Notes: a model not told the origin generated them from the letters alone. A stretch of 64,000 nucleotides of DNA from Streptomyces sp. NBC_00091 (GCF_026343185.1 NZ_JAPEMA010000001.1:1116001-1180000), one strand, 5' to 3'. Positions 1 through 7,129 are shown, numbered from the stretch's first letter. Numbers and translations: made by a program.

Positions 1-69
1 ATCTGGGTGCCGTTATGAGACACGACCTGCACGGGACACAGTCACTGCGGAAACAACAGCGGCCGGCAA

Positions 70-196
70 AATCCAGCCCCGCCGGCGTTTGAGGCGCGGG
101 AGCGGTAGCGCCGTGTTTGGAGCCGCGCCCGGCGATTGAGGGCGAGAACGGTGGAAGGGCGGGTAGGGGACCCGCTCCGCGCAGCGGCTCCCGGCG
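70..196. repeat. Extragenic GC-rich repeat, copy 1
   Basis: This stretch lies just downstream of the TetR stop codon. It contains the words GCCGGCGTTTGAGG, AACGGTGGAAGGGCGGG and CCGCTCCGCGCAGCGG. Near copies of the same words, in the same relative order, occur at about 25560-25790 and 47401-47500, each also immediately downstream of a minus-strand gene. Positions 1-69 hold nothing I can name. Confidence 0.6.
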
Positions 197-206
197 GCGC
201 CGGGGG

Positions 207-848
207 TCAGTCGCGGGTGCCCCGCCGGAGGCCGTGGCGGACGGCGCGCTGCGTCAGCGGCCCCAGCCCCTCCAGGACGGCGGCCAGCGCGGCCAGCTGC
301 TCCAGCGCGTCCAGCGCCCGCCCGGCCCCCTCCGGGTCCACCCCCTCGTACAGCTCGATGCCGACGAACGACGCCGCCGTGGCCCGCGCCAGCCCCGCCG
401 GGTCGGCGAAGCCGGCCAGCGGGGTCGCCGCCAGCAGCCGCTCCAGCACCGCCTCCAGCTCCTCGATCCACAGCCCCAGCCCCGCCGCGGTCGCCGCCGC
501 CAGGGAGGGCGAGTTCTGCCCGGCCGCCAGCAGCTGCCCGAGCATCGCGACGTACCCGGCGGCCCGCTCCTCGGCGTGCATCTCCCGGGCGAACTCCAGC
601 AGCTCGGGCAGGCTGCCCAGCGCGGCGAGCCGGTCGCGGTAGCGGTCGACCCGCTGCTCGGCCCCGTACCGGCAGGCGGCCGCGAGCAGCTCGTCCACGG
701 AGCCGAAGTGGTAGAAGATCAGCCCCTGCCCCACCCCGGCGGTGGCCGCGATGGTCCGGGCCGAGGCCTTGGCGATGCCCTGCTCCACCAGCGTGCTCAG
801 GGCGCCTTCGAGGAGCTTCTCCTTGGTGGCCGCACTGCCCGCGCTCAC
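207..848 (-). CDS. TetR family transcriptional regulator
   Basis: A 213-residue TetR-type repressor. The N-terminal helix-turn-helix (about residues 8-55) shows the usual pattern, with KEKLLEGALSTLVEQGIAK, then ARTIAATAGVGQGLIFYHFG as the recognition region. The rest is the all-helical ligand-binding and dimerisation part. It is the last gene of a three-gene minus-strand operon and overlaps the stop of the DUF4166 gene by 4 nt. Three palindromes upstream of the first gene (2242-2313) are the probable operators, so the protein most likely represses its own operon. The ligand cannot be read from sequence. Family call is secure; target assignment is inference. Confidence 0.9.
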   Translation of the reverse strand: MSAGSAATKEKLLEGALSTLVEQGIAKASARTIAATAGVGQGLIFYHFGSVDELLAAACRYGAEQRVDRYRDRLAALGSLPELLEFAREMHAEERAAGYVAMLGQLLAAGQNSPSLAAATAAGLGLWIEELEAVLERLLAATPLAGFADPAGLARATAASFVGIELYEGVDPEGAGRALDALEQLAALAAVLEGLGPLTQRAVRHGLRRGTRD

Positions 849-1525
849 GCCCGGACCTCCTCGCGGACGGGCCGCAGGCCGCCGCGGACCCCGTGCGCGC
901 GGGCGTCGACGTACTCGGCAGTGAAGGAGCCCTCGTACCCGAAGAGCGGCCCGAAGCGGCGGTTGACCACCCGCACCCGGATCCGAAACCGACCGGTGGC
1001 GTCGTCGAAGGACTCGCGCACCTCCGCGTCGCCGCCGATCAGCTCGGGCACGCGGACGTCGACCGGGCCCTCGCGGAAGCGGTGCTCGCCGGAGCGGATG
1101 AGCAGCGAGCCGTCGGGCTCGGCGCTCATGTGCAGGTCGCTGGCGAGGTGCTGGTGGGTGCCCAGGTAGTCGAGGACGCAGTCGCGTTCGGGGCTGTGGA
1201 CCATCGTGGCGTCGAACCGGCGCGGCCCGTCCGGGAGCTGGAAGGTGCGGACGAAGGTGACGGTCTCCCGCCCGAAGCAGTCGGTGTAGGGGAGGTTCTC
1301 GATGACGAAGGGGATGTTCCGCCCTTCGCGCGGGACCAGGATGTTGCGGGTCCCGCCGAGCCGGAGGAAGGGCTTGACGAAGCTGCGGCCGTGCCAGATC
1401 CGCTCCATGGTGCCGCGGCCGACGCAGCCTTCCCCGCTGTCCAGGCCGACGGAGAAGCGGCGTTGGATCTGCGGGTGCAGACGGTCGAAGTCGGCGCCCA
1501 TGTGGGCCCGGAAGATGGAGGTCAC
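845..1525 (-). CDS. DUF4166 domain-containing protein
   Basis: A 226-residue protein starting at a GTG inside GTGA, which overlaps the stop of the preceding gene; the longer open frame upstream is out-of-frame shadow of that gene. The sequence starts TSIFRAHMGADFDRLHPQIQ, contains GEGCVGRGTMERIWHG and ends with a glycine/tyrosine-rich region near FGPLFGYEGSF, the layout I associate with DUF4166. No signal peptide or membrane segment is apparent. Its function is unknown in general. Position between an SRPBCC protein and a TetR regulator suggests a role with a lipophilic or polyketide-like small molecule, but that is guilt by association only. Confidence 0.75.
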   Translation of the reverse strand: MTSIFRAHMGADFDRLHPQIQRRFSVGLDSGEGCVGRGTMERIWHGRSFVKPFLRLGGTRNILVPREGRNIPFVIENLPYTDCFGRETVTFVRTFQLPDGPRRFDATMVHSPERDCVLDYLGTHQHLASDLHMSAEPDGSLLIRSGEHRFREGPVDVRVPELIGGDAEVRESFDDATGRFRIRVRVVNRRFGPLFGYEGSFTAEYVDARAHGVRGGLRPVREEVRA

Positions 1526-2220
1526 GACGGCTCCAGGGTGGTCAGCAGGCGGGGGGCGGGGGCGGCTGCGCGGCCGGGCGGCGTGCGCAGGCAGCGGCGG
1601 GCGGCCGGGGTGCCCGGCAGCGGCGGCAGCAGCAGCGCGGCGGCCAGTACGGGCAGCGCGGCGGCGGGCGGGGCGTACGCCAGGGCGGCGGCGCAGAGCA
1701 GGACGCGCAGGGCGGTCTCGGCGAGGGCCCGGGCGAGCGCGCGGCCGGGCGGGGTGCCGCGTTCGCACCACAGCCGCAGCCGGTCGAAGGACCAGGCGGT
1801 GCCCCAGCCCATGAGGGGACGGAACACCAGCCGGTCGGCGAGTGCGCCGAAGCGGCCCCACCGCGGCCGGTAGTCGTAGCCGGTGAGGAAGCGGATCCCG
1901 TCGGGGCCGGGGACGTAGCGCCAGTAGCCGCTGCCCTCGGCGAGCAGAGACAGCGGGTGGTCCGAGGCGAAGCGCAGGGCCGAGACCCGGGTCCCGTCGG
2001 GGCGGTGGCGTTCGCCGGCGGAGATCCCGGTGCCGGCGACGGAGAGGAAGGGCAGGACGCGGGTGGCATAGCGGAAGCGCTGGGGCTTGCCCTCGGCGCG
2101 CGGGAGGTAGTCGATCGAGGTGAACCTCAGGTCCCACCGCTGGTGCTGCGCCGGGTCCTGGCTGCGTTCCCACAGCTCGTCCATCCCGGTGCGGATCACC
2201 GTCTCGACGTACAGGCCCAT
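1522..2220 (-). CDS. SRPBCC-fold protein with C-terminal membrane segment
   Basis: A 232-residue protein. I chose the ATG at 2220 (MGLYVETVIRTGMDELWERS) because a strong GGGAGGGGGGA ribosome site precedes it; the frame is open further upstream but enters the operators. Residues about 1-150 look like an SRPBCC/polyketide cyclase-like ligand-binding fold, starting V-E-T-V-I-R-T with TrpERSQDPAQHQRWD following. The last third is alanine/leucine rich and could form one or two membrane helices (near LLCAAALAYAPPAAALPVLA). It is the first gene of the operon controlled by the 2242-2313 operators. The specific ligand is not known. Confidence 0.7.
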   Translation of the reverse strand: MGLYVETVIRTGMDELWERSQDPAQHQRWDLRFTSIDYLPRAEGKPQRFRYATRVLPFLSVAGTGISAGERHRPDGTRVSALRFASDHPLSLLAEGSGYWRYVPGPDGIRFLTGYDYRPRWGRFGALADRLVFRPLMGWGTAWSFDRLRLWCERGTPPGRALARALAETALRVLLCAAALAYAPPAAALPVLAAALLLPPLPGTPAARRCLRTPPGRAAAPAPRLLTTLEPS

Positions 2221-2241
2221 CGCCACGTCCCCCCTCCCTCG

Positions 2242-2313
2242 TTTTGAGCGGTCGCTCAAAACGGAAGGTAGGCGATTTTGAGCGGTCGCTCAAAGACTTG
2301 AGCGACCGCTCAA
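2242..2313. promoter_or_regulatory. Three tandem TetR-type operators
   Basis: Three inverted repeats sit upstream of the SRPBCC gene: TTTTGAGCGGTCGCTCAAAA at 2242-2261, the same core at 2276-2295, and TTGAGCGACCGCTCAA at 2298-2313 in the opposite orientation. Centres are 34 and 20 bp apart. Arms are perfect except for the central GT/AC. The architecture fits a dimeric TetR-family repressor, most simply the one at 207-848. Confidence 0.8.
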
Positions 2314-2351
2314 CTGTGAGCCCGGCCACACCCGGATGGGTCCCGGGCACA

Positions 2352-2391
2352 CGAAAAGCGCCCCCCGCCGGCGGGCGGGGGGCGCTTTTCG
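2352..2391. terminator. Bidirectional hairpin terminator
   Basis: A perfect 18-bp stem (2352-2369 with 2374-2391) and a 4-nt loop, with an AAAA/TTTT tract inside each arm end. It stands just past the stop of the broken thiamine-binding gene and presumably ended the original DUF3817 operon. Confidence 0.8.
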
Positions 2392-2433
2392 GAAAGCCTT
2401 CGGAAAGCCTCGGAAAGAGTGCGGGCGGGCGGC

Positions 2434-2522
2434 TCAGCCCTCGGCGAGGTGCCGCTCCACCGTGGCGACCTTCGAGGTGATGCCGTCGGTGACGCCGGGC
2501 CGGCCGGATGTCGGCCTTGAGG
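2434..2522 (-). pseudogene. 3' fragment of MTH1187-type thiamine-binding protein gene
   Basis: Read on the minus strand this segment gives GVTDGITSKVATVERHLAEG and a stop, the normal C-terminus of the MTH1187/DUF77 thiamine-binding family as I know it in Streptomyces. Just upstream, in another frame, it reads LKADIRP, the family motif that should join directly to GVTDG. The frame shift is explained by one extra CCGG (CGG-CCGG-CCC instead of CGG-CCC). The matching 5' half of the gene is at 5837-5989, so the gene was split by the intervening island and has also suffered a 4-nt frameshift. About 25 codons of the middle appear to be missing. Confidence 0.8.
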
Positions 2523-2700
2523 TTGACTTCCTCCCCCTCCTGACGGTGAGGGTTCCTACGGCTCGCGCCGTGGGGTTTCCTGCTTCACGGCCGACTGCCC
2601 GCCCGGAGTTCTCCGTTGAGGTCTTACACCAGCTCCACAGGCTGTCACCGCCAGCCCGGCGGCCAAAAGGGTTTGTGCTGCGTTCGCGTCCCGGTCATGG
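2523..2700 (-). ncRNA. Predicted omega-RNA (reRNA) of TnpB
   Basis: In IS200/IS605 and IS607 elements the guide RNA of TnpB overlaps the 3' end of tnpB and runs to the element's right end. Here the minus strand after the tnpB stop shows the small hairpin CGGC-GCGA-GCCG, then CCCTC/GAGGG pairing, then GGAGGAAGTCAA, which resembles the right ends I know of actinobacterial IS1341-like elements. I place the right end at 2523. The guide would then be 5'-CCTCAAGGCCGACATCCGGC (2522 down to 2503), which is the LKADIRP codons of the broken thiamine-binding gene. The 5' limit is a guess. Confidence 0.6.
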
Positions 2701-3761
2701 GTCACCCCGCAGCCATCGCACGTCCAGGTCCGGACGTTCAGCGGCAGCCTCCCAGCGAGAGCCCCGCAGTTCGAGCACAGCCGGGAGGAGGGGAACCAGC
2801 GGTCGACCGCGACCACGGTCCGGCCGTACCACTGCGCCTTGTACTCCAGCAGCGTCCGGAACTCAGTCCACGCCGCGTCGCTGATGGCGCGGGCCAGCCT
2901 CCGGTTCTTGACCATGTTGCGCACGGTCAGGTCCTCGATCACGAGCGTTTGGTTTTCACGCACGAGTCGGGTGGTCAGCTTGTGCAGGTGATCACGGCGA
3001 CGGTCGGCGATCCGGGCATGGATCTTCGCGACCTTCCGCCGGGCCTTGGCCCGGTTCGCGCCGTCGCCCTTGTCCTTCTTCGCCAGACGCCGCTGAGCGA
3101 GTGCGAGGCGGGCCCGGTCACGACGCTCATGCCGGAGGTTGGTGATTTTCTCCCCGGTCGACAGCGTCGCCAGGTGCGTCAGGCCCACATCGATGCCGAC
3201 CGCCGCCGACACCGGCGGCAGCGCTTTGACGGTCGGGTCCTCGCACAACAGGGACACGAACCAGCGTCCGGCACTGTCCTGGGACACGGTCACCGTGGAC
3301 GGCTGCGCGCCCTCGGGCAGAGGCCGGGACCACACGATCGCCAGCGGGTCCTTCATCTTGGCGAGCGTGAGCTTGCCGTCGCGGCACTTGAACGCGCTGG
3401 TCGTGTACTCGGCAGATCGCCTTGACTTCTTCCGCGACTTGAAGCGCGGGTACTGCGCCCGCTTCCCGAAGAAATTGGCGAACGCCGTCTGCAAATGCCG
3501 GAGCACCTGCTGGAGCGGAACAGAAGACACCTCGTTGAGGTAGGCAAGCTCCTCGGTCTTCTTCCAGGCCGTGAGCATCGCCGACGTCTGGTTGTAGTTG
3601 ATGCGCTCCAGACGCGTCCACGCTTCCGTCCGCGCGGCGAGCGCCATGTTGTAGACCTTCCGCACGCACCCGAAGGTGCGTGACAGCTCGGCCGCCTGCG
3701 CATCCGTCGGATAGAAGCGGTACTTAAACGCCCGCTTCACGTGAGTCGTGGGCACTCTCAC
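2556..3761 (-). CDS. tnpB: RNA-guided endonuclease TnpB (IS200/IS605 family OrfB)
   Basis: A 401-residue TnpB. The N-terminus has the typical KRAFKYRFYPTDAQ pattern. The RuvC catalytic residues are visible: D191 in VGIDVGLTHL, E276 in LVIEDLTV and D358 in HDRDANAA. A four-cysteine zinc ribbon (CSNC...CDGC) lies between the last two. Length and domain order are complete, so the nuclease is probably functional. Family members are guided by an RNA made from the element's 3' end and cut the empty donor site, promoting element retention. The proposed GTG start at 3761 sits inside a small hairpin (3757-3772); a GTG at VKRAFKYRF is the alternative. No TnpA partner is present in the window, as in the common IS1341-like type. 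Confidence 0.93.
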   Translation of the reverse strand: MRVPTTHVKRAFKYRFYPTDAQAAELSRTFGCVRKVYNMALAARTEAWTRLERINYNQTSAMLTAWKKTEELAYLNEVSSVPLQQVLRHLQTAFANFFGKRAQYPRFKSRKKSRRSAEYTTSAFKCRDGKLTLAKMKDPLAIVWSRPLPEGAQPSTVTVSQDSAGRWFVSLLCEDPTVKALPPVSAAVGIDVGLTHLATLSTGEKITNLRHERRDRARLALAQRRLAKKDKGDGANRAKARRKVAKIHARIADRRRDHLHKLTTRLVRENQTLVIEDLTVRNMVKNRRLARAISDAAWTEFRTLLEYKAQWYGRTVVAVDRWFPSSRLCSNCGALAGRLPLNVRTWTCDGCGVTHDRDANAAQTLLAAGLAVTACGAGVRPQRRTPGGQSAVKQETPRREP

Positions 3762-3772
3762 AAATTAGTGAG
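3757..3772. other. Hairpin at the tnpB start, possible left-end structure
   Basis: CTCAC-AAATTA-GTGAG overlaps the tnpB start codon. IS200/IS605 ends carry imperfect palindromes, so this may mark the left end, or it may limit tnpB translation. The stretch 3773-3870 before the regulator stop is otherwise featureless. Confidence 0.35.
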
Positions 3773-3870
3773 GCATTGTGTGAGCCGTCAACTCCGGGTC
3801 AGAATGGACCAGGTACGATCGGCACGTGGTGGCAGCCCTGCCCGTGTACGGGTTTCGCGGTCATCGGCCG

Positions 3871-4977
3871 TCAGGTCTGTTCGATCTCCGCCATGAGCAA
3901 CCGCAGCGTGAGGGAGTGCTTTTCCGGCGGCAGGGCGTCCAGAGCCGTCCGGGCGTAGGCGGCTCCGCCCAAGGGGTCTCCGGACCGGGCGAGCATGAGC
4001 CCACGGTGCATCTCAAGGTGCGTCGCGAAGCGGGGCAGCTCTGTGGGGAGTTCCCGGCGTGCGGCTTCCTGGGCTTCCACGGCTCCCCGTTCGTCTCCCA
4101 GCCGGGCCAGGAGGAGAGACAGGAAGACGTTCACGCGCCACCAGGGCACGGCGTAGTCGCTGGTCTGCTCGTGCGACCCCGCCTTGTCGAAGATGCGCCG
4201 GCCCCGATCCGCCAGGTGGAGCGCCGTTTCGCGGTCCCCTCGGATCGCCGCTGCGTGCGCCTTGCCCATGACGGCGTTGAGGAGGCCGAGGGAGGGGCGG
4301 TCCGATATCGCCATGGCTTGGTCGGCCAGTACGTCAGCAACCCCGAGGGACGCGCCCTCGTAGCCCAGGGCGATAGCGGCACGCCCCCGGACCCACACGC
4401 GGGCTTCGTCGTTGCCGGACTCGTCAGCAGCCGTCGCTGCCATCCGGTACCAGTGCACCGCCTTCGAGCCGTCCGCCCCGGGGAACGTCTTGGCGTAGAG
4501 CGTCATCAGGCGGGAGGCGACGGACCACAGCCGTGGGTCATCGAGTTGCTGCTGCACGGTGACGAGTTCGCCGGAGACGCGACGTTGGATGTCCGCCGCA
4601 CCCATGGACATGTACTGGGTGCCGTACGTCGTGAGCTTGGCCTCCCACTCATCCGCTGACGGCCCGCCACGCAACCGGGCGGCGAATCCTGCGCTGATCA
4701 GATCGGAGGCGACGACAGGGGCTATGGCGGCCCCGGCCACGTCGGTAAGGAACTCTCGTCGGTCCACTTCACCTTCAAGGACAGCTAGGGGAACGTCGAG
4801 CACGGCGGACAGCGCGGCCAGGTAGAACGGGCCTGGCCTGACCTTGGAACGCTCCCAGTTGCTCACGTACTCCCGGGTCAGCGTCGTGCCGTGAACCTTG
4901 TTGATCTCCGAAGCTAACCGCCCCTGGCTCCAGCCACGAGCCGTGCGGAGATCCCGAATCAGCTCCCCGATGTCCAT
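3871..4977 (-). CDS. XRE-family regulator with TPR-like C-terminal domain
   Basis: A 368-residue protein. Residues about 1-60 are an XRE helix-turn-helix (IGELIRDLRTARGWSQGRLA ... TREYVSNWERSKVRPGP). A short link, VDRREFLTDVAGAA, leads to an alanine-rich patch, then about 230 residues of helical pairs resembling tetratricopeptide repeats (GNDEARVWVRGRAAIALGYE and similar). Such regulators are abundant in Streptomyces and generally of unknown signal. The gene is transcribed away from the operon of three small proteins at 5117-5753, and paired direct repeats lie in the shared 139-bp region, so it probably controls that operon. It lies inside the island that split the thiamine-binding gene. Confidence 0.85.
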   Translation of the reverse strand: MDIGELIRDLRTARGWSQGRLASEINKVHGTTLTREYVSNWERSKVRPGPFYLAALSAVLDVPLAVLEGEVDRREFLTDVAGAAIAPVVASDLISAGFAARLRGGPSADEWEAKLTTYGTQYMSMGAADIQRRVSGELVTVQQQLDDPRLWSVASRLMTLYAKTFPGADGSKAVHWYRMAATAADESGNDEARVWVRGRAAIALGYEGASLGVADVLADQAMAISDRPSLGLLNAVMGKAHAAAIRGDRETALHLADRGRRIFDKAGSHEQTSDYAVPWWRVNVFLSLLLARLGDERGAVEAQEAARRELPTELPRFATHLEMHRGLMLARSGDPLGGAAYARTALDALPPEKHSLTLRLLMAEIEQT

Positions 4978-4986
4978 GCGGCCATC

Positions 4987-5057
4987 TTGCTACTAGGGAT
5001 GCCACTGGACAGAGGGATTCCGGGGCTCGGGAGGCGGTTGCCACTACGGATCACACT
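4987..5057. promoter_or_regulatory. Direct repeats in divergent promoter region
   Basis: TTGCTACTAGGGATGCCACT at 4987-5006 and TTGCCACTACGGATCACACT at 5038-5057 match at most positions and are 51 bp apart, close to five helical turns. They lie between the XRE regulator and the small-protein operon, so they are candidate binding sites of that regulator. Confidence 0.45.
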
Positions 5058-5116
5058 AGGCCGGGCCTCCCGGTGGCGGAACGATGCCCGCACCGAGGGT
5101 GACACGGAGGTGCAGC

Positions 5117-5302
5117 ATGGCGACGGCAGCACGACAGGAAGCGACCCGGCCAGAGGGGTCGGAGCCTCCCGCCCATGAATGCGGGGTGTGCCGGGCGCTG
5201 GACGCTGACCTGGCGGTGGCCGAAGCGGTCGGCAACCTGGGCGCTGCCGAGTCGCTGCATACCGAACTGCGCAACCACTCCCGCGACGGGGGTGCGGCAT
5301 GA
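5117..5302 (+). CDS. Small cassette protein A (61 aa, unknown)
   Basis: A 61-residue protein; ATG 5117 was chosen for the ACGGAGG site seven bases upstream. It has one CGVC pair (HECGVCRALDADLAVAEA) followed by an amphipathic helix and no signal peptide. I do not recognise the family with certainty. It is the first of three genes joined by ATGA and GTGA overlaps, so the three products are probably made in fixed ratio and may act together. The divergent XRE regulator is the likely controller. Comparable sets of tiny actinobacterial proteins beside XRE regulators exist, but their role is unknown to me. Confidence 0.65.
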   Translation: MATAARQEATRPEGSEPPAHECGVCRALDADLAVAEAVGNLGAAESLHTELRNHSRDGGAA

Positions 5303-5529
5303 CCGTGCGAGCCGTCCTGCGCTACGTCCACTATGTGATGCACCGCCACCCATCGGCGGAGACGACCGCCACGGCACGCTGCCTGAACCCGGACTGCCAG
5401 TGGACGGCCGCCCCGACCGGCAACGCGGACGTCTGCACCGACATGTGCATTGAGCACACGGGGCGGACGGGGCACATGACGTTCCTGCGGGAGTTCTCGG
5501 AAGTCGCCGTGGTGGAGCGTGTCCGGTGA
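5299..5529 (+). CDS. Small cysteine-rich protein B (DUF7848-like)
   Basis: A 76-residue protein overlapping the previous stop by ATGA. It carries RCLNPDCQW (C-x4-C), CTDMC (C-x3-C) and HTGRTGH, an arrangement that could bind one zinc ion as a small ribbon. The ending HTGRTGHMTFLREF recalls the actinobacterial DUF7848 family; I am moderately sure of that. No enzyme motif is visible. Role unknown; context is the XRE-controlled cassette. Confidence 0.7.
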   Translation: MTVRAVLRYVHYVMHRHPSAETTATARCLNPDCQWTAAPTGNADVCTDMCIEHTGRTGHMTFLREFSEVAVVERVR

Positions 5530-5753
5530 CCGGCCGGGCCCGGATCACGGTCCAGGTGATCAACGGGGACTCAGCCGGCGAACCGAAGGTGTTCCGGTCG
5601 GGTGAGCTGGTACGTCCCCCGGTGCGTGACCCGGTGGACGTGGCCCACTTCCGCCGTGAGGGCTACTGGGACGGGTTCGGGGTCGAGTTCCCACCCTGTG
5701 AATGCCTGCACTGCGAACTGGCTCGCTGGACCCCGGAGACTCCGCGTCCGTGA
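5526..5753 (+). CDS. Small cassette protein C (75 aa, unknown)
   Basis: A 75-residue protein whose GTG start overlaps the previous stop (GTGA) and is preceded by GTGGAG. It has a beta-rich start (RITVQVINGDSAGEPKVFRS), then FRREGYWDGFGVEFPPCECLHC with three cysteines near the end. I do not recognise it. It closes the three-gene operon; 5754-5836 after it shows no further gene. Confidence 0.6.
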   Translation: MTGRARITVQVINGDSAGEPKVFRSGELVRPPVRDPVDVAHFRREGYWDGFGVEFPPCECLHCELARWTPETPRP

Positions 5754-5836
5754 CGGATACGGTGCGCGAACACTGATCAGCCGCCCCGTCCCCCTGTCGC
5801 TGCGCGCGTCAGTGAGCGGGGCGTGCCGCTATGGCC

Positions 5837-5989
5837 TCAGAGCTGTACTCTTTCGCCCTCGACGGTGGTGAACATGGCGTCGGTGCGGTTCGGCAGCCCG
5901 GACTCGCGTACGACGCGGACCGCGTCGGCCACGTACTCGCCGACCTCCTCGCCGACCCCCAGCGGGGTCACCGAGAACGCGACGATCAC
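5837..5989 (-). pseudogene. 5' fragment of MTH1187-type thiamine-binding protein gene
   Basis: The fragment reads [20 protein letters not shown] and on to [10 protein letters not shown], the conserved N-terminal half of MTH1187/DUF77 thiamine-binding proteins (about 97-100 residues when intact). After EGE it leaves the family and stops four codons later (RVQL, stop). The start is a GTG overlapping the DUF3817 stop (GTGA), the normal operon join. The missing C-terminus is found at 2434-2522, on the far side of the island. Confidence 0.85.
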
Positions 5990-6330
5990 GCGTCGGCCGC
6001 CTGGCGCGCGCGGGCGGCGATGACGCTGTCGGTCTCGTCGCGCTTGAGGAGCTTGTCGCCGTACAGGCCGCCGAAGGGCAGCAGCGCGAGCACGAAGAAC
6101 AGGGCGACCTTCTTGACCGGCCACTTCGCCTTGTTCCAGACGTCCAGCAGGAAGATCGCGTAGATCACGAACAGGATCCCGTGCAGGATCCCCAGCGGCA
6201 TCATCAGGTAGTCGATGTCCGATACCCGGCTCAGCAGCGAGCCGAAGATCAGCAGGGCCGGGAACGACAGCGCCTCCGGAACGGAGATGAGGCGCAGCCG
6301 GTGCAGGGCGGAAGCGGTCTTGATGTCCAC
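5986..6330 (-). CDS. DUF3817 membrane protein
   Basis: A 114-residue integral membrane protein, GTG start at 6330 after GAAGG. It has three to four hydrophobic helices: [33 protein letters not shown] and [20 protein letters not shown]. This matches DUF3817, a small actinobacterial family of unknown function. A longer open frame upstream (to 6486) lacks family similarity. The downstream partner gene is the split thiamine-binding gene, so the operon is broken here. Confidence 0.85.
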   Translation of the reverse strand: MDIKTASALHRLRLISVPEALSFPALLIFGSLLSRVSDIDYLMMPLGILHGILFVIYAIFLLDVWNKAKWPVKKVALFFVLALLPFGGLYGDKLLKRDETDSVIAARARQAADA

Positions 6331-6490
6331 GGGGAACCTTCGGGGCTGGAGGCCAGGGGTCCGTCCCAGTGTCTCAGCCGCTCCTGGGAATCTTCCGGCG
6401 GGGCACCGGAACCCCCAAGCACGCCGAATGTGGCGTATATCGTCCACAGGGCCCTGTTCGGCCCCGCCCGCTGCCGATACCTTCATCCCC

Positions 6491-7129
6491 GTGGCTCAGT
6501 TCAGACTCCAAGGCAGCAAGGTGCTCGCCGTCGACCTGACCGGTGACGCCGTGAAAGCGAAGAACGGCGCCATGGTCGCGTACGACGGCCAGATGGCCTT
6601 CAAGAAGATGACCGGCGGTGGCGAAGGCCTCCGCGGAATGGTGACCCGCCGGCTGACCGGCGAACAGATGACCGTGATGGAGGTACAGGGACACGGCACC
6701 TGCTACTTCGCGGACCGCGCCAGCGAGATCAACCTGGTCAATCTGCGCGGCGAGAAGCTCTACGTCGAGTCCAGCAACCTGCTGTGCACCGACGCCGCCC
6801 TGCGCACCGGCACGACCTTCACCGGTCTGCGCGGTGCCACGACGGGCAACGGGCTCTTCACCACGACCGTCGAGGGCTCCGGCCAGGCGGCGATCATGTC
6901 CGACGGCCCGGCGGTGGTGCTGCGCGTCAGCGCCCAGTACCCGCTCTCCGTCGACCCGGGGGCGTACATCGCCCACACCGGTAACCTCCAGCAGTCCTTC
7001 CAGTCGGGGATCAACTTCCGCACCCTGATCGGCGAGGGTTCCGGCGAGGCCTTCCAGATCCGCTTCGAGGGCGAGGGCCTGGTGTACGTACAGCCCAGCG
7101 AGCGCAACACCGTCGGGGGTGACGTCTGA
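6491..7129 (+). CDS. AIM24 family protein, copy 1
   Basis: A 212-residue all-beta protein starting with GTG at 6491 (VAQFRLQGSKVLAVDLTG); the open frame upstream is not coding-like. The repeated glycine-rich strands (MTGGGEGLRGMVTRRLTGEQ, LFTTTVEGSGQAAIMSDG) and the VDPGAYIAHTGN motif identify the AIM24/DUF124 family, named for a yeast mitochondrial protein; bacterial roles are undefined. There is no Shine-Dalgarno upstream, so it may be leaderless. Its TGA overlaps the ATG of the next paralogue by one base. Confidence 0.85.
   Translation: MAQFRLQGSKVLAVDLTGDAVKAKNGAMVAYDGQMAFKKMTGGGEGLRGMVTRRLTGEQMTVMEVQGHGTCYFADRASEINLVNLRGEKLYVESSNLLCTDAALRTGTTFTGLRGATTGNGLFTTTVEGSGQAAIMSDGPAVVLRVSAQYPLSVDPGAYIAHTGNLQQSFQSGINFRTLIGEGSGEAFQIRFEGEGLVYVQPSERNTVGGDV

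Larger units (their letters stand above)
2523..5836. mobile_element. 3.3-kb inserted island (tnpB plus regulator cassette)
   Basis: The limits are set by the two halves of the thiamine-binding gene on either side. Contents are tnpB with its right end, an XRE/TPR-like regulator gene, and a divergent operon of three small proteins. I see no TnpA (Y1) transposase and no obvious terminal repeats at 5836. It may be one element, or a TnpB element next to a separately inserted cassette. The TnpB element proper may be only about 2523-3800. Confidence 0.6.
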
